This document shows positions 50,467-59,344 of a stretch of DNA of 64,000 nucleotides, piece by piece. The stretch covers positions 2,976,001-3,040,000 of the forward strand of contig JADJXK010000002.1 of assembly GCA_016710325.1 (NCBI GenBank), written 5' to 3'. Made by a program: the position numbers and the translations under genes. The notes below the pieces were generated by a model. The model had not been told where the DNA came from. It did no database searches and worked only from the letters and a program-made list of their open reading frames with translations. The stretch is from Candidatus Leptofilum proximum (GTDB lineage: Bacteria; Chloroflexota; Anaerolineae; Promineifilales; Promineifilaceae). Position 1 is the first letter of the stretch. Every line of letters starts with the position of its first letter.

Positions 50467-51711
50467 CTAACGCAAACTAGCCAGCGCTGCCACTGCCTGG
50501 TCCACCTCATCGGCCGTGTTGTAGTGTACAAAACCTATCCGCACCAGGCCGCCCTGGGCCAGCAAGCCCAGGCGCTCCATCACGGCCACCGCGTAATAAT
50601 GCCCATGCCAGACAAATATGCCCTGCTCGCCCAGCCGGGTGGCCACGGCTTCTGGGGAAACGCCGTCCAGGCTCACGGCAAAAGTGGGTGTGCGCTCATC
50701 CAGCCGCTCCACATCGGTAATGCCAAAGACGCGCAGCCCAGGCACCTGTGATGCCCTCAGCAAAAAGCGCTGGCTCAACGACATCTCGTATGTTTTGATG
50801 CGCTGCATCGCCCGCACCAACCGTTCCCGCCGCGATCCAGCCTCATCGCCCAGCGCGGCCAGGTAGTTGACAGCGGCCGTTACCCCCGCCAGGCTCTCGA
50901 AACTTTGTGTACCGGTTTCCCACTTGCCCGCCGGTTTGCCCGGCGCCGGGCGCACTTTGTAGGCCGTCAGGCCATCCAGCAGTTCATACTTGCCGTACAA
51001 AATGCCCGTGTGCGGGCCAAAATATTTATAAGCGCTGGAAATGAGGAAGTCGCAGTTGAGGGCCTGCACATCGATCAGGCCGTGGGGCGCGAAGTGCACC
51101 GAATCCACCAGCACCAGGGCACCCGCCGCGTGGGCCAGCTCGGCCGCTCGCCGCACGTCGCTGATGGACCCCACCGCGTTGGAAGCGTAGGTGATGGCCA
51201 GCAGGCGCGTCTGGTTAGTGAGCAGTTCGGGCAGGGTATCCAGGCGCAGGGTGCAGTCCGCAGGGTCAAAGTCCAGCCAGCGCACGGTTACGCCGCGATC
51301 TTCGGCGGCCAGCAGCCAGGGCGAGATGTTGGCGTCGTGGTCCAGCCTGGTGACGATAATTTCGTCGCCGGGCTGCCAGGTGCGGGCCAGGGCGCGGCTG
51401 AGGCTAAAGTTGAGGCTGGTCATGTTTTGGCCAAAGACAATTTCGTCGGGGCGGCGGGCGTTGTAAAAATCCATCATGGCTAAACGGGCGGCGTAGGTGA
51501 CATCATCCGTGTAGCGGCTGGTGAGGAAGGGACCGCCGGAGTTGCTGCCGCCGTGGCGCAGGTAACCGCTCATGGCGTCGATCACGCTTTGGGGAACCTG
51601 GGTGCCACCGGGGCCATCGAGGTAGACGGCCGTTTTCCCCCTAACTTCTAACTGCAAGGCCGGAAACTGTGCCCGCGAGGGCATGGGATCAAAAGGTGCA
51701 TGTTGTTTCAT
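50467..51711 (-). CDS. Class-V aminotransferase, SufS/cysteine desulfurase-like
   Basis: 414 residues, fold type I PLP enzyme. YLDGPGGTQVPQSVIDAM near the N-terminus, the PLP-phosphate region TSLNFSLSRAL, LDHDANISPW (His stacking on the ring), SVHFAPHGLIDV and the Schiff-base Lys in SSAYKYFGPHTG (about 228). This is the SufS-like 'cysteine desulfurase-like' subgroup that often lacks evidence for a desulfurase role. The typical active-site Cys loop near residue 360 is not obvious (VERLDERTPTFAVSL instead), so another amino-acid lyase or epimerase activity is possible. No suf or isc genes are near. A gaaggggt repeat lies upstream. Confidence 0.85.
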   Translation of the reverse strand: MKQHAPFDPMPSRAQFPALQLEVRGKTAVYLDGPGGTQVPQSVIDAMSGYLRHGGSNSGGPFLTSRYTDDVTYAARLAMMDFYNARRPDEIVFGQNMTSLNFSLSRALARTWQPGDEIIVTRLDHDANISPWLLAAEDRGVTVRWLDFDPADCTLRLDTLPELLTNQTRLLAITYASNAVGSISDVRRAAELAHAAGALVLVDSVHFAPHGLIDVQALNCDFLISSAYKYFGPHTGILYGKYELLDGLTAYKVRPAPGKPAGKWETGTQSFESLAGVTAAVNYLAALGDEAGSRRERLVRAMQRIKTYEMSLSQRFLLRASQVPGLRVFGITDVERLDERTPTFAVSLDGVSPEAVATRLGEQGIFVWHGHYYAVAVMERLGLLAQGGLVRIGFVHYNTADEVDQAVAALASLR

Positions 51712-51729
51712 GGGGCCGAATTATACTGG

Positions 51730-51798
51730 ACAAGGTGACAAGGTGACAGGGTGAAGGGGTGACAAGGTGAAGGGGTGACAGGGTGACAGGGTGACAGA
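51730..51798. repeat. 8-bp 'GACAAGGT/GAAGGGGT' tandem repeat
   Basis: Eight units in a row (gacaaggt, gacagggt, gaaggggt, gacaaggt, gaaggggt, gacagggt, gacagggt, gaca). Same family as 3196-3318 and 10971-11009. Confidence 0.9.
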
Positions 51799-51865
51799 TC
51801 ATGCGTTTTGTCAGGATATGGGGGTGGCGACTGGATTTAGCTGAAAATTTGGGCTTTTTCCTCCC

Positions 51866-51915
51866 TTGACAGCCACTGTTTTTGTGTGTACCATGCAAAA
51901 ATGTAAGCGGTTACA
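51866..51915 (+). promoter_or_regulatory. Promoter with LacI-type operator upstream of the LacI gene
   Basis: TTGACA (51866-51871), 17-bp spacer, TACCAT (51889-51894). The operator TGTAAGCGGTTACA (51902-51915) lies across the expected transcription start and fits the LacI-family pattern AAnCGnTT with a central CG. Binding there would block transcription, which points to autorepression. Confidence 0.8.
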
Positions 51916-51969
51916 TTGAAATGACCAACGAAGAAGTTTTGTCCCTAACCGGTGAGAGAATGGGCAAGC

Positions 51970-53028
51970 ATGTCAAATAGCAACGGCCGTTCACGCGTGA
52001 CAATTGAAGACGTCGCCCGGCACGCCGGTGTTTCTACCGCCACGGTCAGCCGGGTGCTCAACAAAACCAACAACGTCACCCCCACCACAGCCAAACGAGT
52101 CCAACAAGCAGTCGATGAACTGGGGTACGTGCTGCATACGGCCGCACGCGTCCTGAGCAACAACAAAACCGGCAACATCGGCATGATCTTACCCGCCACC
52201 AGCACGCCTTTCCTGGCCTCACTGCTGGAAGGCGTCAACGAGTGCACCATCGCCAGCGGTTACAACCTGCTTATCTACGCCACCACCAACCAGGCCTCCA
52301 TTCAGGGCGGCGTTCCACTGCCGCTCAATGAAGACAATACCGATGGCCTGCTCATTTTTGCCAACAGCGTGGATGACCGAACGATTTTGCACCTACACCA
52401 GCGCCAGTTTCCCATGGTGCTGCTTTACCGCACCGCGCCGGGAAACCGGACCATCCCCTGTGTGCTGCTAGAAAACAAACAAGGCGCCTACGCTCTAATT
52501 GAACACCTGATTGTGAACTGCGGGCATCGCCGCATCGCTTTTATGGCCGGTCCGGCCGAAAACCTCGATGCCTACTGGCGCGAACAAGGCTATCGCCAAG
52601 CCCTGGCAGACCACAACATCCCGTTTGATCCGGCGCTGGTTGGTGAAGGTGCGTTCCACGATTGGACGGCCAAGCAGCAAATTAAGCAGTGGGTGGGCCA
52701 GGAACTGGAAATAGATGCGATTTTTGCCGGGGATGATACGGCCGCTATGGCCGCCATTATGGCCCTGCAAGAAGCGGGCAAACGCGTACCGGAGGATGTG
52801 GCCGTGGTAGGGTTTAACAACGACACGATGGCCAGTTATATCAACCCGCCCCTCACCACCGTGCATGCCCCCACCGGCGAGGTAGCGCGTACAGCCGCCA
52901 GGCAGCTGTTTCACCTGATACGCGGTGAACCAACAGAAAGCAAAATTTTGTTCGAAACAGAGCTGGTGGTCCGCCGCTCATGCGGCTGCGACCTGGCCGC
53001 CAAACCGGCACCCGAAGCAAATTTGTAA
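51970..53028 (+). CDS. LacI-family transcriptional regulator
   Basis: 352 residues. The N-terminal HTH is VTIEDVARHAGVSTATVSRVLN with the hinge helix AARVLSNNKTGNIGMI; the rest is a periplasmic-binding-like sugar sensor (HRRIAFMAGPAE, DAIFAGDDTAAMAAIMAL, VVGFNNDTMASYINPPLTTV). The C-terminus RRSCGC is common in the family. It represses sugar-use genes until an inducer binds. The ATG at 51970 is preferred. The next gene is a GH6 glycosidase 218 bases downstream, so the inducer may be a cello-oligosaccharide; an operator copy in front of that gene was not found, so this link is inference. Confidence 0.93.
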   Translation: MSNSNGRSRVTIEDVARHAGVSTATVSRVLNKTNNVTPTTAKRVQQAVDELGYVLHTAARVLSNNKTGNIGMILPATSTPFLASLLEGVNECTIASGYNLLIYATTNQASIQGGVPLPLNEDNTDGLLIFANSVDDRTILHLHQRQFPMVLLYRTAPGNRTIPCVLLENKQGAYALIEHLIVNCGHRRIAFMAGPAENLDAYWREQGYRQALADHNIPFDPALVGEGAFHDWTAKQQIKQWVGQELEIDAIFAGDDTAAMAAIMALQEAGKRVPEDVAVVGFNNDTMASYINPPLTTVHAPTGEVARTAARQLFHLIRGEPTESKILFETELVVRRSCGCDLAAKPAPEANL

Positions 53029-53117
53029 AAGCGAAAGGCGCTTCGCCGCGATTCAATTTTCGCTTTTACCTAAAAAACGAAAGGGCAATGTCCGCTTCCA
53101 CACAGCACTGCCCTTTC
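53025..53117. terminator. Two hairpins after the LacI gene
   Basis: GTAAAAGCGAAA (53025-53036) pairs with TTTCGCTTTTAC (53058-53069); GAAAGGGCA (53079-53087) pairs with TGCCCTTTC (53109-53117). The first includes the LacI stop codon. The second has its T-run on the minus side, so its direction of action is unclear. Confidence 0.55.
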
Positions 53118-53246
53118 CACTCACGTTTAGTTTTGCCGGCGCTTCAGACGCATTAGGTTCAACCAAAGGAGCATGCCTATTGTAACAAAAAGTCAAATTT
53201 CACCTATTCCCCTCATAACTCAACCAATTCGATGGAGGATTTCGTA

Positions 53247-54596
53247 ATGAAAAAGAAATTCCGTGCAGTTCATCACAAAACTAAATATCTGTTTATTTGG
53301 GGCCTCTTGCTGTTGGTGCTTACGGCCTCGACTACCAGCCTGGCGCTGGCGCACCACTCGACCACCCAGTTCTACGTGCCCCCACCCAATCCCGGCGCCA
53401 AACAGCAAATCGCCGCCCTTACCGCCAGCGGCAACCGGGCAGATGCCAAACTAATCCGGGAGATGATCGAAACGCCGCAAGCGGTGTGGTTCACGGCGGG
53501 CACGCCGCAGAGCGTCCAGCGAGAGGTAAAAGCCACCGTCCAGCGGGCCGCGGGCAAACATACCGTGCCCGTTCTGGTGGCCTACAACATTCCCTTCCGC
53601 GACTGCGCCCAGTTCTCAGCCGGTGGGGCCACCACCGTTTCCGAATACATGGCCTGGATTGATGGCTTTGCCGAGGGTATTGGCCGTCACCACGCCGTGG
53701 TGATTTTGGAACCAGATGGGCTGGGCATTATCCCCTGGTACGATCCATACGGCAGCGCCGACGGCACCAACAGCCTGGAGTGGTGCCAGCCCGCCGAAGC
53801 CGATGCGACAACGGCCGCAGCCGAACGTTTCTTGATGCTCAACTACGCCGTGGACGCGTTGAAGGCGCTGCCCAATGTGCGTGTCTACCTCGATGGCACA
53901 CACAGCGGCTGGCTCGGCTCCGGTGACACGGCACACCGGCTGGTGCAGGCAGGCGTGGAGCGCGCCGATGGCTTTTACTTAAACGTCTCCAACTACCAGT
54001 TCACGGCTAACCTGCAGCACTACGGTTCCTGGGTTTCCAGCTGCATCACCTATGCCGCCACCGTCAATCCCGGCGACTTTTTCGGCTGCCCCAACCAATA
54101 CTGGAACGGCGGCCCGCTGCCCGCCAAGATTGCTGAACTCCTGGGCGAGTGGACCGGCGTGGCGCTAAGCAACTACGGTGAGTGGAGCGATGACACGGAC
54201 GTGCCGGAACTCAACACGTCCGGGATCAATTTACGCTACGCCAACATGTTGGGCGGCACAGAACCCACCACCCACTTCGTGATCGACACCAGCCGCAATG
54301 GGGTTGGCCCCTGGCAGCCACCGGCCGGTGTGTATCCCGATCCGCAAGATTGGTGCAATCCGCCGGACCGCGGCCTGGGCTTGCGGCCCACGGCCGAAAC
54401 CGGCCTGGACCTGGTAGACGCTTATCTCTGGGTGAAAATTCCTGGTGAATCGGACGGGGCGTGCACCCGCGGCCTTGGCCCTGCGGGCACAACGGTTGAT
54501 CCCGAGTGGGGCATCGTCGATCCGGCTGCCGGGCAGTGGTTCCCCGAAATGGCCCTGGACCTGGTGCACTACGCCAACCCGCCGCTGGTGCCCTGA
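53247..54596 (+). CDS. Secreted glycoside hydrolase family 6 (cellulase/cellobiohydrolase)
   Basis: 449 residues. An N-terminal membrane-spanning signal (YLFIWGLLLLVLTASTTSLALA) leads to a GH6 domain: FYVPPPNPGAKQQ at the start, VLVAYNIPFRDCAQFSAGG, VVILEPDGLGIIPWY with the catalytic Asp (about 155), LDGTHSGWLG, GFYLNVSNYQ, FVIDTSRNGVGPW and VKIPGESDGAC. These are the classic GH6 blocks, including the Cys pairs. It should hydrolyse beta-1,4-glucan by an inverting mechanism outside the cell. There is no carbohydrate-binding module. ATG at 53247 follows ggagg. The LacI regulator upstream is the likely controller. The long signal region could leave the protein anchored. Confidence 0.93.
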   Translation: MKKKFRAVHHKTKYLFIWGLLLLVLTASTTSLALAHHSTTQFYVPPPNPGAKQQIAALTASGNRADAKLIREMIETPQAVWFTAGTPQSVQREVKATVQRAAGKHTVPVLVAYNIPFRDCAQFSAGGATTVSEYMAWIDGFAEGIGRHHAVVILEPDGLGIIPWYDPYGSADGTNSLEWCQPAEADATTAAAERFLMLNYAVDALKALPNVRVYLDGTHSGWLGSGDTAHRLVQAGVERADGFYLNVSNYQFTANLQHYGSWVSSCITYAATVNPGDFFGCPNQYWNGGPLPAKIAELLGEWTGVALSNYGEWSDDTDVPELNTSGINLRYANMLGGTEPTTHFVIDTSRNGVGPWQPPAGVYPDPQDWCNPPDRGLGLRPTAETGLDLVDAYLWVKIPGESDGACTRGLGPAGTTVDPEWGIVDPAAGQWFPEMALDLVHYANPPLVP

Positions 54597-54647
54597 TCTT
54601 AGTAACCGTCTAGAAATAACTTCTGTTTTTTAGATTGGGCTAATCTT

Positions 54648-54702
54648 CTGAAACGTGAAACGTGAAACGTGATTGTCCTCTGGTCACGTTTCACGTTTCA
54701 CG
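54648..54702. repeat. Tandem-inverted 'GTGAAAC' heptamer repeat
   Basis: ctgaaacgtgaaacgtgaaa, then after a short spacer tcacgtttcacgtttcac. It lies between convergent genes. Half-sites resemble ParB-binding sequence but the order differs. Confidence 0.9.
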
Positions 54703-54762
54703 GGCTTTCAGCCCCCTTTCGGCAAGCTCGAAGCAGGCTTGGAAATCTCAAGCCCCACATTT

Positions 54763-56445
54763 TTACTCAATCACCGGGTAGTAGCGGTCGATGTTGCTGG
54801 CGTTGATAAACACGTGGTTCATGTACACCGCTGGCGGCACCGATTCGCCGCGCAGAATTTTGAGCGCCAGATCGATCACCTTTTCGCCGTAGCGCTCCGG
54901 CATGTAGGCGGTGGAGCCGATGAGCCGGGAGTGCGGATCGCGAATTTCAGTGCGCACCAGCCGGTCCGCCCCCTGGCCGACGATAACAACGTGCTCTTCG
55001 CGGTTGGCCCGGCGGGCCGCCTGCAGCGCGCCAAACGCCGCTTCGTCGTTGAAGGAGATAATGGCAATATACTGGCTGCCAGGCAGAGCTTGCAGTGCTT
55101 TGGCAACGCCAGCTTCGCTAACGGCCGTTGTATTCCCGCAGTCAATGTAGTGGGTGTGATCGGCTTCGGGCAGCTGAGCCACCACCTCTTTCAGGCCATC
55201 CAACTGCCCCTGGATGCGGGCCTCCGGCAGCGACCCGGCGCGCGGTTCTTCCAGAATGAGCAGATGGTCGATACGGCCGTGCCACTGCCGCAGAATCCAT
55301 TCGCCCAACGCCCGCCCGGCCATGTGCCCCGCCCGGTAGTTGTCCACACCAAAAAAGGTGGCCCCCACCATGGGAATATCAATAGCAATTACCGGAATAC
55401 CCGCCTGCTGAAACTTGTCCATCAGCAAGTTGCCTGCTTTGTAATCAATCTGATATTCAATCACCAGGTCAATGCTGCGCTGGATCAGCCGGTCGGCCAC
55501 CCGCAGCGCTTCCTCACCGCTGAGCCGGTTGTTGGCCACCACCAGGTCGATACTGCCTACGTCCGCCGCGGCTCGCTCCACGCTGCGCCGCACGTCCACG
55601 GCAAAGGGCAGCGCCTCGCTCTGGTTGGCAAAACCAATCGTAAACTGCGCTTTCTGCCCATCCACGGTAAACGAGCGCACCGTGTTTTCACCGCACACCG
55701 TCAGGTTGATTTTGGCCTGCCGCATCTGGTCGACAAACCCGGCAGGCACATCGCTGTCCGTTAAAAAGTGGCTGATCCGTTCTGGCCGGGCAAAGGGCAG
55801 CGTGCCCATGGCGCCAATTTTGTTGGACCCCACCAGCGCGATGATGCGCGGAATGGAGGCCAGCATCGCCTCTTTAAGCTGGGCCTCTTCGATGTGCCGC
55901 TCGGTAAGTCCGGAGTCAAAATCAAAGCCAACACAGGAAACGTAGGCGGCATGAATGTGCATATTTTTCAACATTTCCAGCCCCAACAGGCCGGTGGTCG
56001 CATTGCCGCTGCGGTTAAGCATGCCACCGACCAGCACCACCGTGTGGCTGGTGGTACGGGCCACCTGCCGAGCCGTTTCCAGCCCGTTGGTGACAATGGT
56101 GAGCCGCTTGTGCTCGCGCAAATGGGGAATCATAAACTGCACGGTCGTGCTGGCGTCCAGCAAAATGGTGCTGCCCTCCTCCACCATTTCGGCCGCCCAA
56201 CGGGCAATACGCTGCTTGGCCTCGGCGTTGGCCACCTGGGTCATGCCAGGCAGCGGCGCCTCTTGTTCGATGAGCACGGCGCCACCGCGCACCCGCCGCA
56301 CCTGCTGCTCCTCTTCCAGGGCAGTCAGATCATTGCGAATAGTGCCTTCAGACACCTCCAGCTGTTCGGCCAACTCCGTAACGCGAATACCTGGCTTCTC
56401 TGCCAGAATGCGCAGGATATGTTGTCGCCTTTCAAATCCAATCAT
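54763..56445 (-). CDS. DeoR-type regulator fused to a periplasmic-binding-like sugar domain
   Basis: 560 residues, about twice a normal DeoR protein. Residues 1-57 are the DeoR helix-turn-helix (RRQHILRILAEKPGIRVTEL, SEGTIRNDLTALEEE); about 70-235 the DeoR sensor (EEGSTILLDASTTVQFM, LTIVTNGL, VLVGGMLNRSGNATTG). From about 262 on comes a LacI/periplasmic-binding-like domain: FTIGFANQSEALPFAVDVRRS, IPVIAIDIPMVGATFFGVDNYRAGHMAG, AIISFNDEAAFGALQAAR. So it has two ligand-sensing domains, one for a phosphorylated intermediate and one for a free sugar. It faces the rhamnose-type transporter operon with a shared 250-base control region. In Rhizobium the rhamnose operon is controlled by a DeoR protein, which fits. 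Confidence 0.88.
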   Translation of the reverse strand: MIGFERRQHILRILAEKPGIRVTELAEQLEVSEGTIRNDLTALEEEQQVRRVRGGAVLIEQEAPLPGMTQVANAEAKQRIARWAAEMVEEGSTILLDASTTVQFMIPHLREHKRLTIVTNGLETARQVARTTSHTVVLVGGMLNRSGNATTGLLGLEMLKNMHIHAAYVSCVGFDFDSGLTERHIEEAQLKEAMLASIPRIIALVGSNKIGAMGTLPFARPERISHFLTDSDVPAGFVDQMRQAKINLTVCGENTVRSFTVDGQKAQFTIGFANQSEALPFAVDVRRSVERAAADVGSIDLVVANNRLSGEEALRVADRLIQRSIDLVIEYQIDYKAGNLLMDKFQQAGIPVIAIDIPMVGATFFGVDNYRAGHMAGRALGEWILRQWHGRIDHLLILEEPRAGSLPEARIQGQLDGLKEVVAQLPEADHTHYIDCGNTTAVSEAGVAKALQALPGSQYIAIISFNDEAAFGALQAARRANREEHVVIVGQGADRLVRTEIRDPHSRLIGSTAYMPERYGEKVIDLALKILRGESVPPAVYMNHVFINASNIDRYYPVIE

Positions 56446-56487
56446 GATGAGTCGCCACCGTCAGTTGCGTATGCCTTGAATTGTAGA

Positions 56488-56635
56488 AACTTGTTGAAAG
56501 CTGACAAATGGTATTTATAGACAGCGGGTTTGCCTGCTTTTTTGGGGAATTCGGTTAATTCGTTGACGTATTTTAGTGTACATGCTATGATTTCGTCAAC
56601 ATTCGGCAATTTTCAACAAATATCAACAATCATTT
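56488..56635. promoter_or_regulatory. Divergent control region with promoter and DeoR-site candidates
   Basis: TTGACG (56563-56568), exact 17-bp spacer, TATGAT (56586-56591) drives the transporter operon. Candidate operators: ttgttgaaa near 56491 and its inverse tttcaacaa near 56613, with further tcaaca copies (cgtcaacatt, atatcaacaatc) around the transcription start. Confidence 0.65.
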
Positions 56636-56698
56636 GTTTACAAGCCGCAACGTTGAGCCCCATACTTTGCTGAATAACCAAAAGGAAGCTGAAGAAGC

Positions 56699-58189
56699 AT
56701 GACACAGCCCATTTTAGAGATGCAGCACATCTCAAAGCGGTTTGGCACCACTCAGGCGCTGGATAACGTCTCGCTCTCGTTATACCCCGGCGAAATTCAT
56801 GCGCTGCTGGGGGAAAACGGCGCCGGTAAATCGACGCTCATCAAGATCATGACGGGGATACACAAGCCGGATGAAGGGGAAATTTTGCTCGACGGCCGTT
56901 CCACCCCCATCACCAATCCCCTCGACGCCCAGGCCAACGGCATCGCCGCCATTCACCAGGAACCGATGATCTTCCCCGACCTCAACGTGGCGGAAAACAT
57001 CTTCATTGGCCACCGCAACCGGGGCACCGTGGTGCGCTGGCGGCAGATGTACCGCGATGCCGCCGAGATTCTGGCCCGGCTGGACATCAAGCTGGACGTG
57101 CGCAGCGCCGCCCGCGGCCTCACCCTGGCCGCCCAACAGGCGGTGGAAATTGCCAAGGCGATCTCGCTAGACACCCGCGTGCTCATTATGGACGAGCCCA
57201 CCGCCTCACTTTCGGCGCACGAGGTGGACCAGCTGTTTAAGCTCACCCGGCGGCTGAAGGAAAAGGGCGTCAGCATTTTGTTCATCAGCCATCGCATGGA
57301 AGAAGTATTTTCCATTTCGGATCGAGTGACGGTGCTGCGGGACGGCCGTTTTATCTCCTCCCACCCCGCCAGCGAAGTAACACCTCAATCCGCCATTCGC
57401 GACATGGTGGGTCGCCACATGGATGACTTCTTCGCCAAGTCCAACACCGAACGCGGCGATTTGCTCCTCTCCGTGCGCAATCTCAGCAAAGAAAACGTCT
57501 TCCACGACATCAACTTCGACGTGTACGCCGGGGAAGTGGTGGGTTTTGCCGGGCTGGTTGGCTCCCGCCGCACAGATGTGGCCCTGGCGCTGTTTGGCAT
57601 TGAAACGGCCGATTCCGGCACCATCACCTTCGACGGCCAAACCGCCAACATCACCTCCCCGCAGCAGGCGGTCAAGCTGGGCCTCGCCTACGTCACCGAA
57701 GACCGGCGGCAGCTAGGCCTGACGATGCCCATGTCGATCACTACCAACATCTCGCTGCCCATGCTGCGCCGCTACACCAACCGCTACGGTCTGGTCCAGC
57801 GCCGGGAAGAAAAGAAAACGGCCGAATCGTTCCGCGAACGCCTCAACATCCGCGCCGCCAGCATGGAGCAAACCGCGGGCACTCTCTCCGGTGGCAACCA
57901 GCAAAAAGTGGTCCTCAGCAAATGGCTCAACACCCAGCCCCGCCTGCTCATCCTCGATGAGCCCACACGCGGCATCGACGTGGGGGCCAAGGCCGAAGTG
58001 CACCACATCATCGACGAACTGGCCCGGCAGGGCATGGGCATCATCATGATTTCGTCTGACCTGCCCGAAGTGCTGGCCATGAGCGACCGTATCGTCGTCA
58101 TGCGCGAGGGTCGGCAGATGGCCATCCTGGATCGCAGTGCAGCCACACAAGAGCGGGTGATGACCGCCGCCATGGGACAAACCGCATGA
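56699..58189 (+). CDS. Sugar ABC transporter ATPase (RbsA/RhaT type)
   Basis: 496 residues with two ATPase halves. The first has GENGAGKSTLIKIMTG and LIMDEPTASLSAHEV; the signature is a divergent LTLAAQQAVEIAKAI, normal for this family. The second has a glycine-loop GFAGLVGSRRTDVALALFG in place of a true P-loop, also normal, with TLSGGNQQKVVLSKWL and LILDEPTRGIDVGAKAEVH. It drives monosaccharide uptake with the two permeases that follow. Its stop overlaps the next start (ATGA). The binding protein's similarity points to a rhamnose- or AI-2-like substrate rather than ribose. Confidence 0.93.
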   Translation: MTQPILEMQHISKRFGTTQALDNVSLSLYPGEIHALLGENGAGKSTLIKIMTGIHKPDEGEILLDGRSTPITNPLDAQANGIAAIHQEPMIFPDLNVAENIFIGHRNRGTVVRWRQMYRDAAEILARLDIKLDVRSAARGLTLAAQQAVEIAKAISLDTRVLIMDEPTASLSAHEVDQLFKLTRRLKEKGVSILFISHRMEEVFSISDRVTVLRDGRFISSHPASEVTPQSAIRDMVGRHMDDFFAKSNTERGDLLLSVRNLSKENVFHDINFDVYAGEVVGFAGLVGSRRTDVALALFGIETADSGTITFDGQTANITSPQQAVKLGLAYVTEDRRQLGLTMPMSITTNISLPMLRRYTNRYGLVQRREEKKTAESFRERLNIRAASMEQTAGTLSGGNQQKVVLSKWLNTQPRLLILDEPTRGIDVGAKAEVHHIIDELARQGMGIIMISSDLPEVLAMSDRIVVMREGRQMAILDRSAATQERVMTAAMGQTA

Positions 58190-59241
58190 ACACCGTCAGA
58201 CGCGCCATCCGCCCGGAGCAAATCCGCGAACTCGTTTTGGTCCTCATCATTTTTGGGGCGATTCTTTTTTTTGGCTCCCAAATTGAAAATTATTACCAGC
58301 CGCGCACCTTCACCCGCATTGCCTCCACCGTGGCCATCCTGGCCGTGGTGGCCGTGGGGCAAACGCTGGTGGTTCTCATGCGCAACATCGATCTGTCGGT
58401 GGGCTCGATTGTCGGTTTTACCGCCTATTTTGTGGGGCGGGCCGTGGTGGCCAATAATGAGATGTCGCCCGTCGTGGTGGTCCTGCTGGCGATGGCCATG
58501 GGTGGCGGCCTGGGGTTAGTGAACGGGCTGATTATTTCATACGGCCGTGTCCCCGCCATCATCACCACACTCGGCACGTTGGCCATTTACCGCTCCTTAC
58601 TCGTCCAATTCTCCGACGCCCAAACCATCATCACCAGCGCCCTGCCGGAATGGCTGGTGAACCTGCCCCAGGTGAATGCCTTCACCGTGGGCGAAGTGGA
58701 AGTGAAGTTGATTGTGCTGATTGCCATCGTCATTGCGCTCATCTTCCAGCTCATCGTCACCTACCTGCCGTGGGGCCGCCGCCTGTACGCCATCGGCTCC
58801 AACCCGGATGCCGCGGCCATGACCGGCCTGCCCGTGCGCCGCATGACCATCAGCGCCTACACGCTGTGTGGCGCGCTGAGCGGCCTGGCCGGGTTCCTCT
58901 TTTTGGCCCGATTTGGCACGATCACCGTGGTGGCGGCCCAGGGGCTGGAACTCCAGGTGGTAGCGGCCGTTGTTGTGGGCGGGGTCAACATTTTTGGCGG
59001 AACTGGCACCATGCTGGGCACATTATTGGGTGCGGTGCTCATCGCCACGCTGGAGCAAAGCCTGCTGCGCTGGCGCGTCGTCAGCGAATTCTGGCGCGAT
59101 GCCCTGCTTGGGCTGCTCATCCTGCTGGCCGTGGCCACCGACGCCGTCATTCTCAGCCGCCTGCGCCTGCTCTGGGCCCGCGGCGAAATTGAACAGCTCC
59201 AGGCAGAGGAACATGAGCCGCTGCCTGCCGAAACTGCTTAA
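58186..59241 (+). CDS. Sugar ABC transporter permease 1 (RbsC/RhaP type)
   Basis: 351 residues with eight or more hydrophobic helices. Family blocks are MRNIDLSVGSIVGFTAYFVG, NGLIISYGRVPAIITTLGTLAIYR and RLYAIGSNPDAAAMTGLPVRRMTISAYTLCGALSG across the coupling region, plus VVVGGVNIFGGTGTMLGTLLG. It forms half of the membrane channel. ATG overlaps the ATPase stop, so the two are translationally coupled. The C-terminal tail is charged and cytoplasmic. Confidence 0.93.
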   Translation: MNTVRRAIRPEQIRELVLVLIIFGAILFFGSQIENYYQPRTFTRIASTVAILAVVAVGQTLVVLMRNIDLSVGSIVGFTAYFVGRAVVANNEMSPVVVVLLAMAMGGGLGLVNGLIISYGRVPAIITTLGTLAIYRSLLVQFSDAQTIITSALPEWLVNLPQVNAFTVGEVEVKLIVLIAIVIALIFQLIVTYLPWGRRLYAIGSNPDAAAMTGLPVRRMTISAYTLCGALSGLAGFLFLARFGTITVVAAQGLELQVVAAVVVGGVNIFGGTGTMLGTLLGAVLIATLEQSLLRWRVVSEFWRDALLGLLILLAVATDAVILSRLRLLWARGEIEQLQAEEHEPLPAETA

Positions 59242-59244
59242 AGA

Positions 59245-59323
59245 AAATTGGACACAGATAAACACTGCTCGACACAGATAAAAATAAAAATCAGTGTAAA
59301 TCTGTGTCCAATCAAATAGAGAA
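59245..59323. repeat. 'GACACAGATAAA' tandem-inverted repeat
   Basis: tggacacagataaa and cgacacagataaa, A-rich loop, then tcagtgtaaatctgtgtcca. Related to 1318-1391. It separates the two permease genes within the operon. Confidence 0.8.
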
Positions 59324-59344
59324 TTTGTTCGTTAGGAAAAGTAG

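Noticed and set aside
53110..53170. Sequence on the minus strand resembling part of a TPP riboswitch (GGTTGAACCTAATGCG)
   Set aside because: Only the 3' core-like word is present, the other conserved helix is missing, and no minus-strand gene lies downstream of it.
54648..54702. Possible parS sites (gtttcac / gtgaaac words)
   Set aside because: The half-sites run in tandem and then inverted with a long spacer; no intact TTTCACGTGAAA palindrome is formed. It is one more tandem-inverted array.
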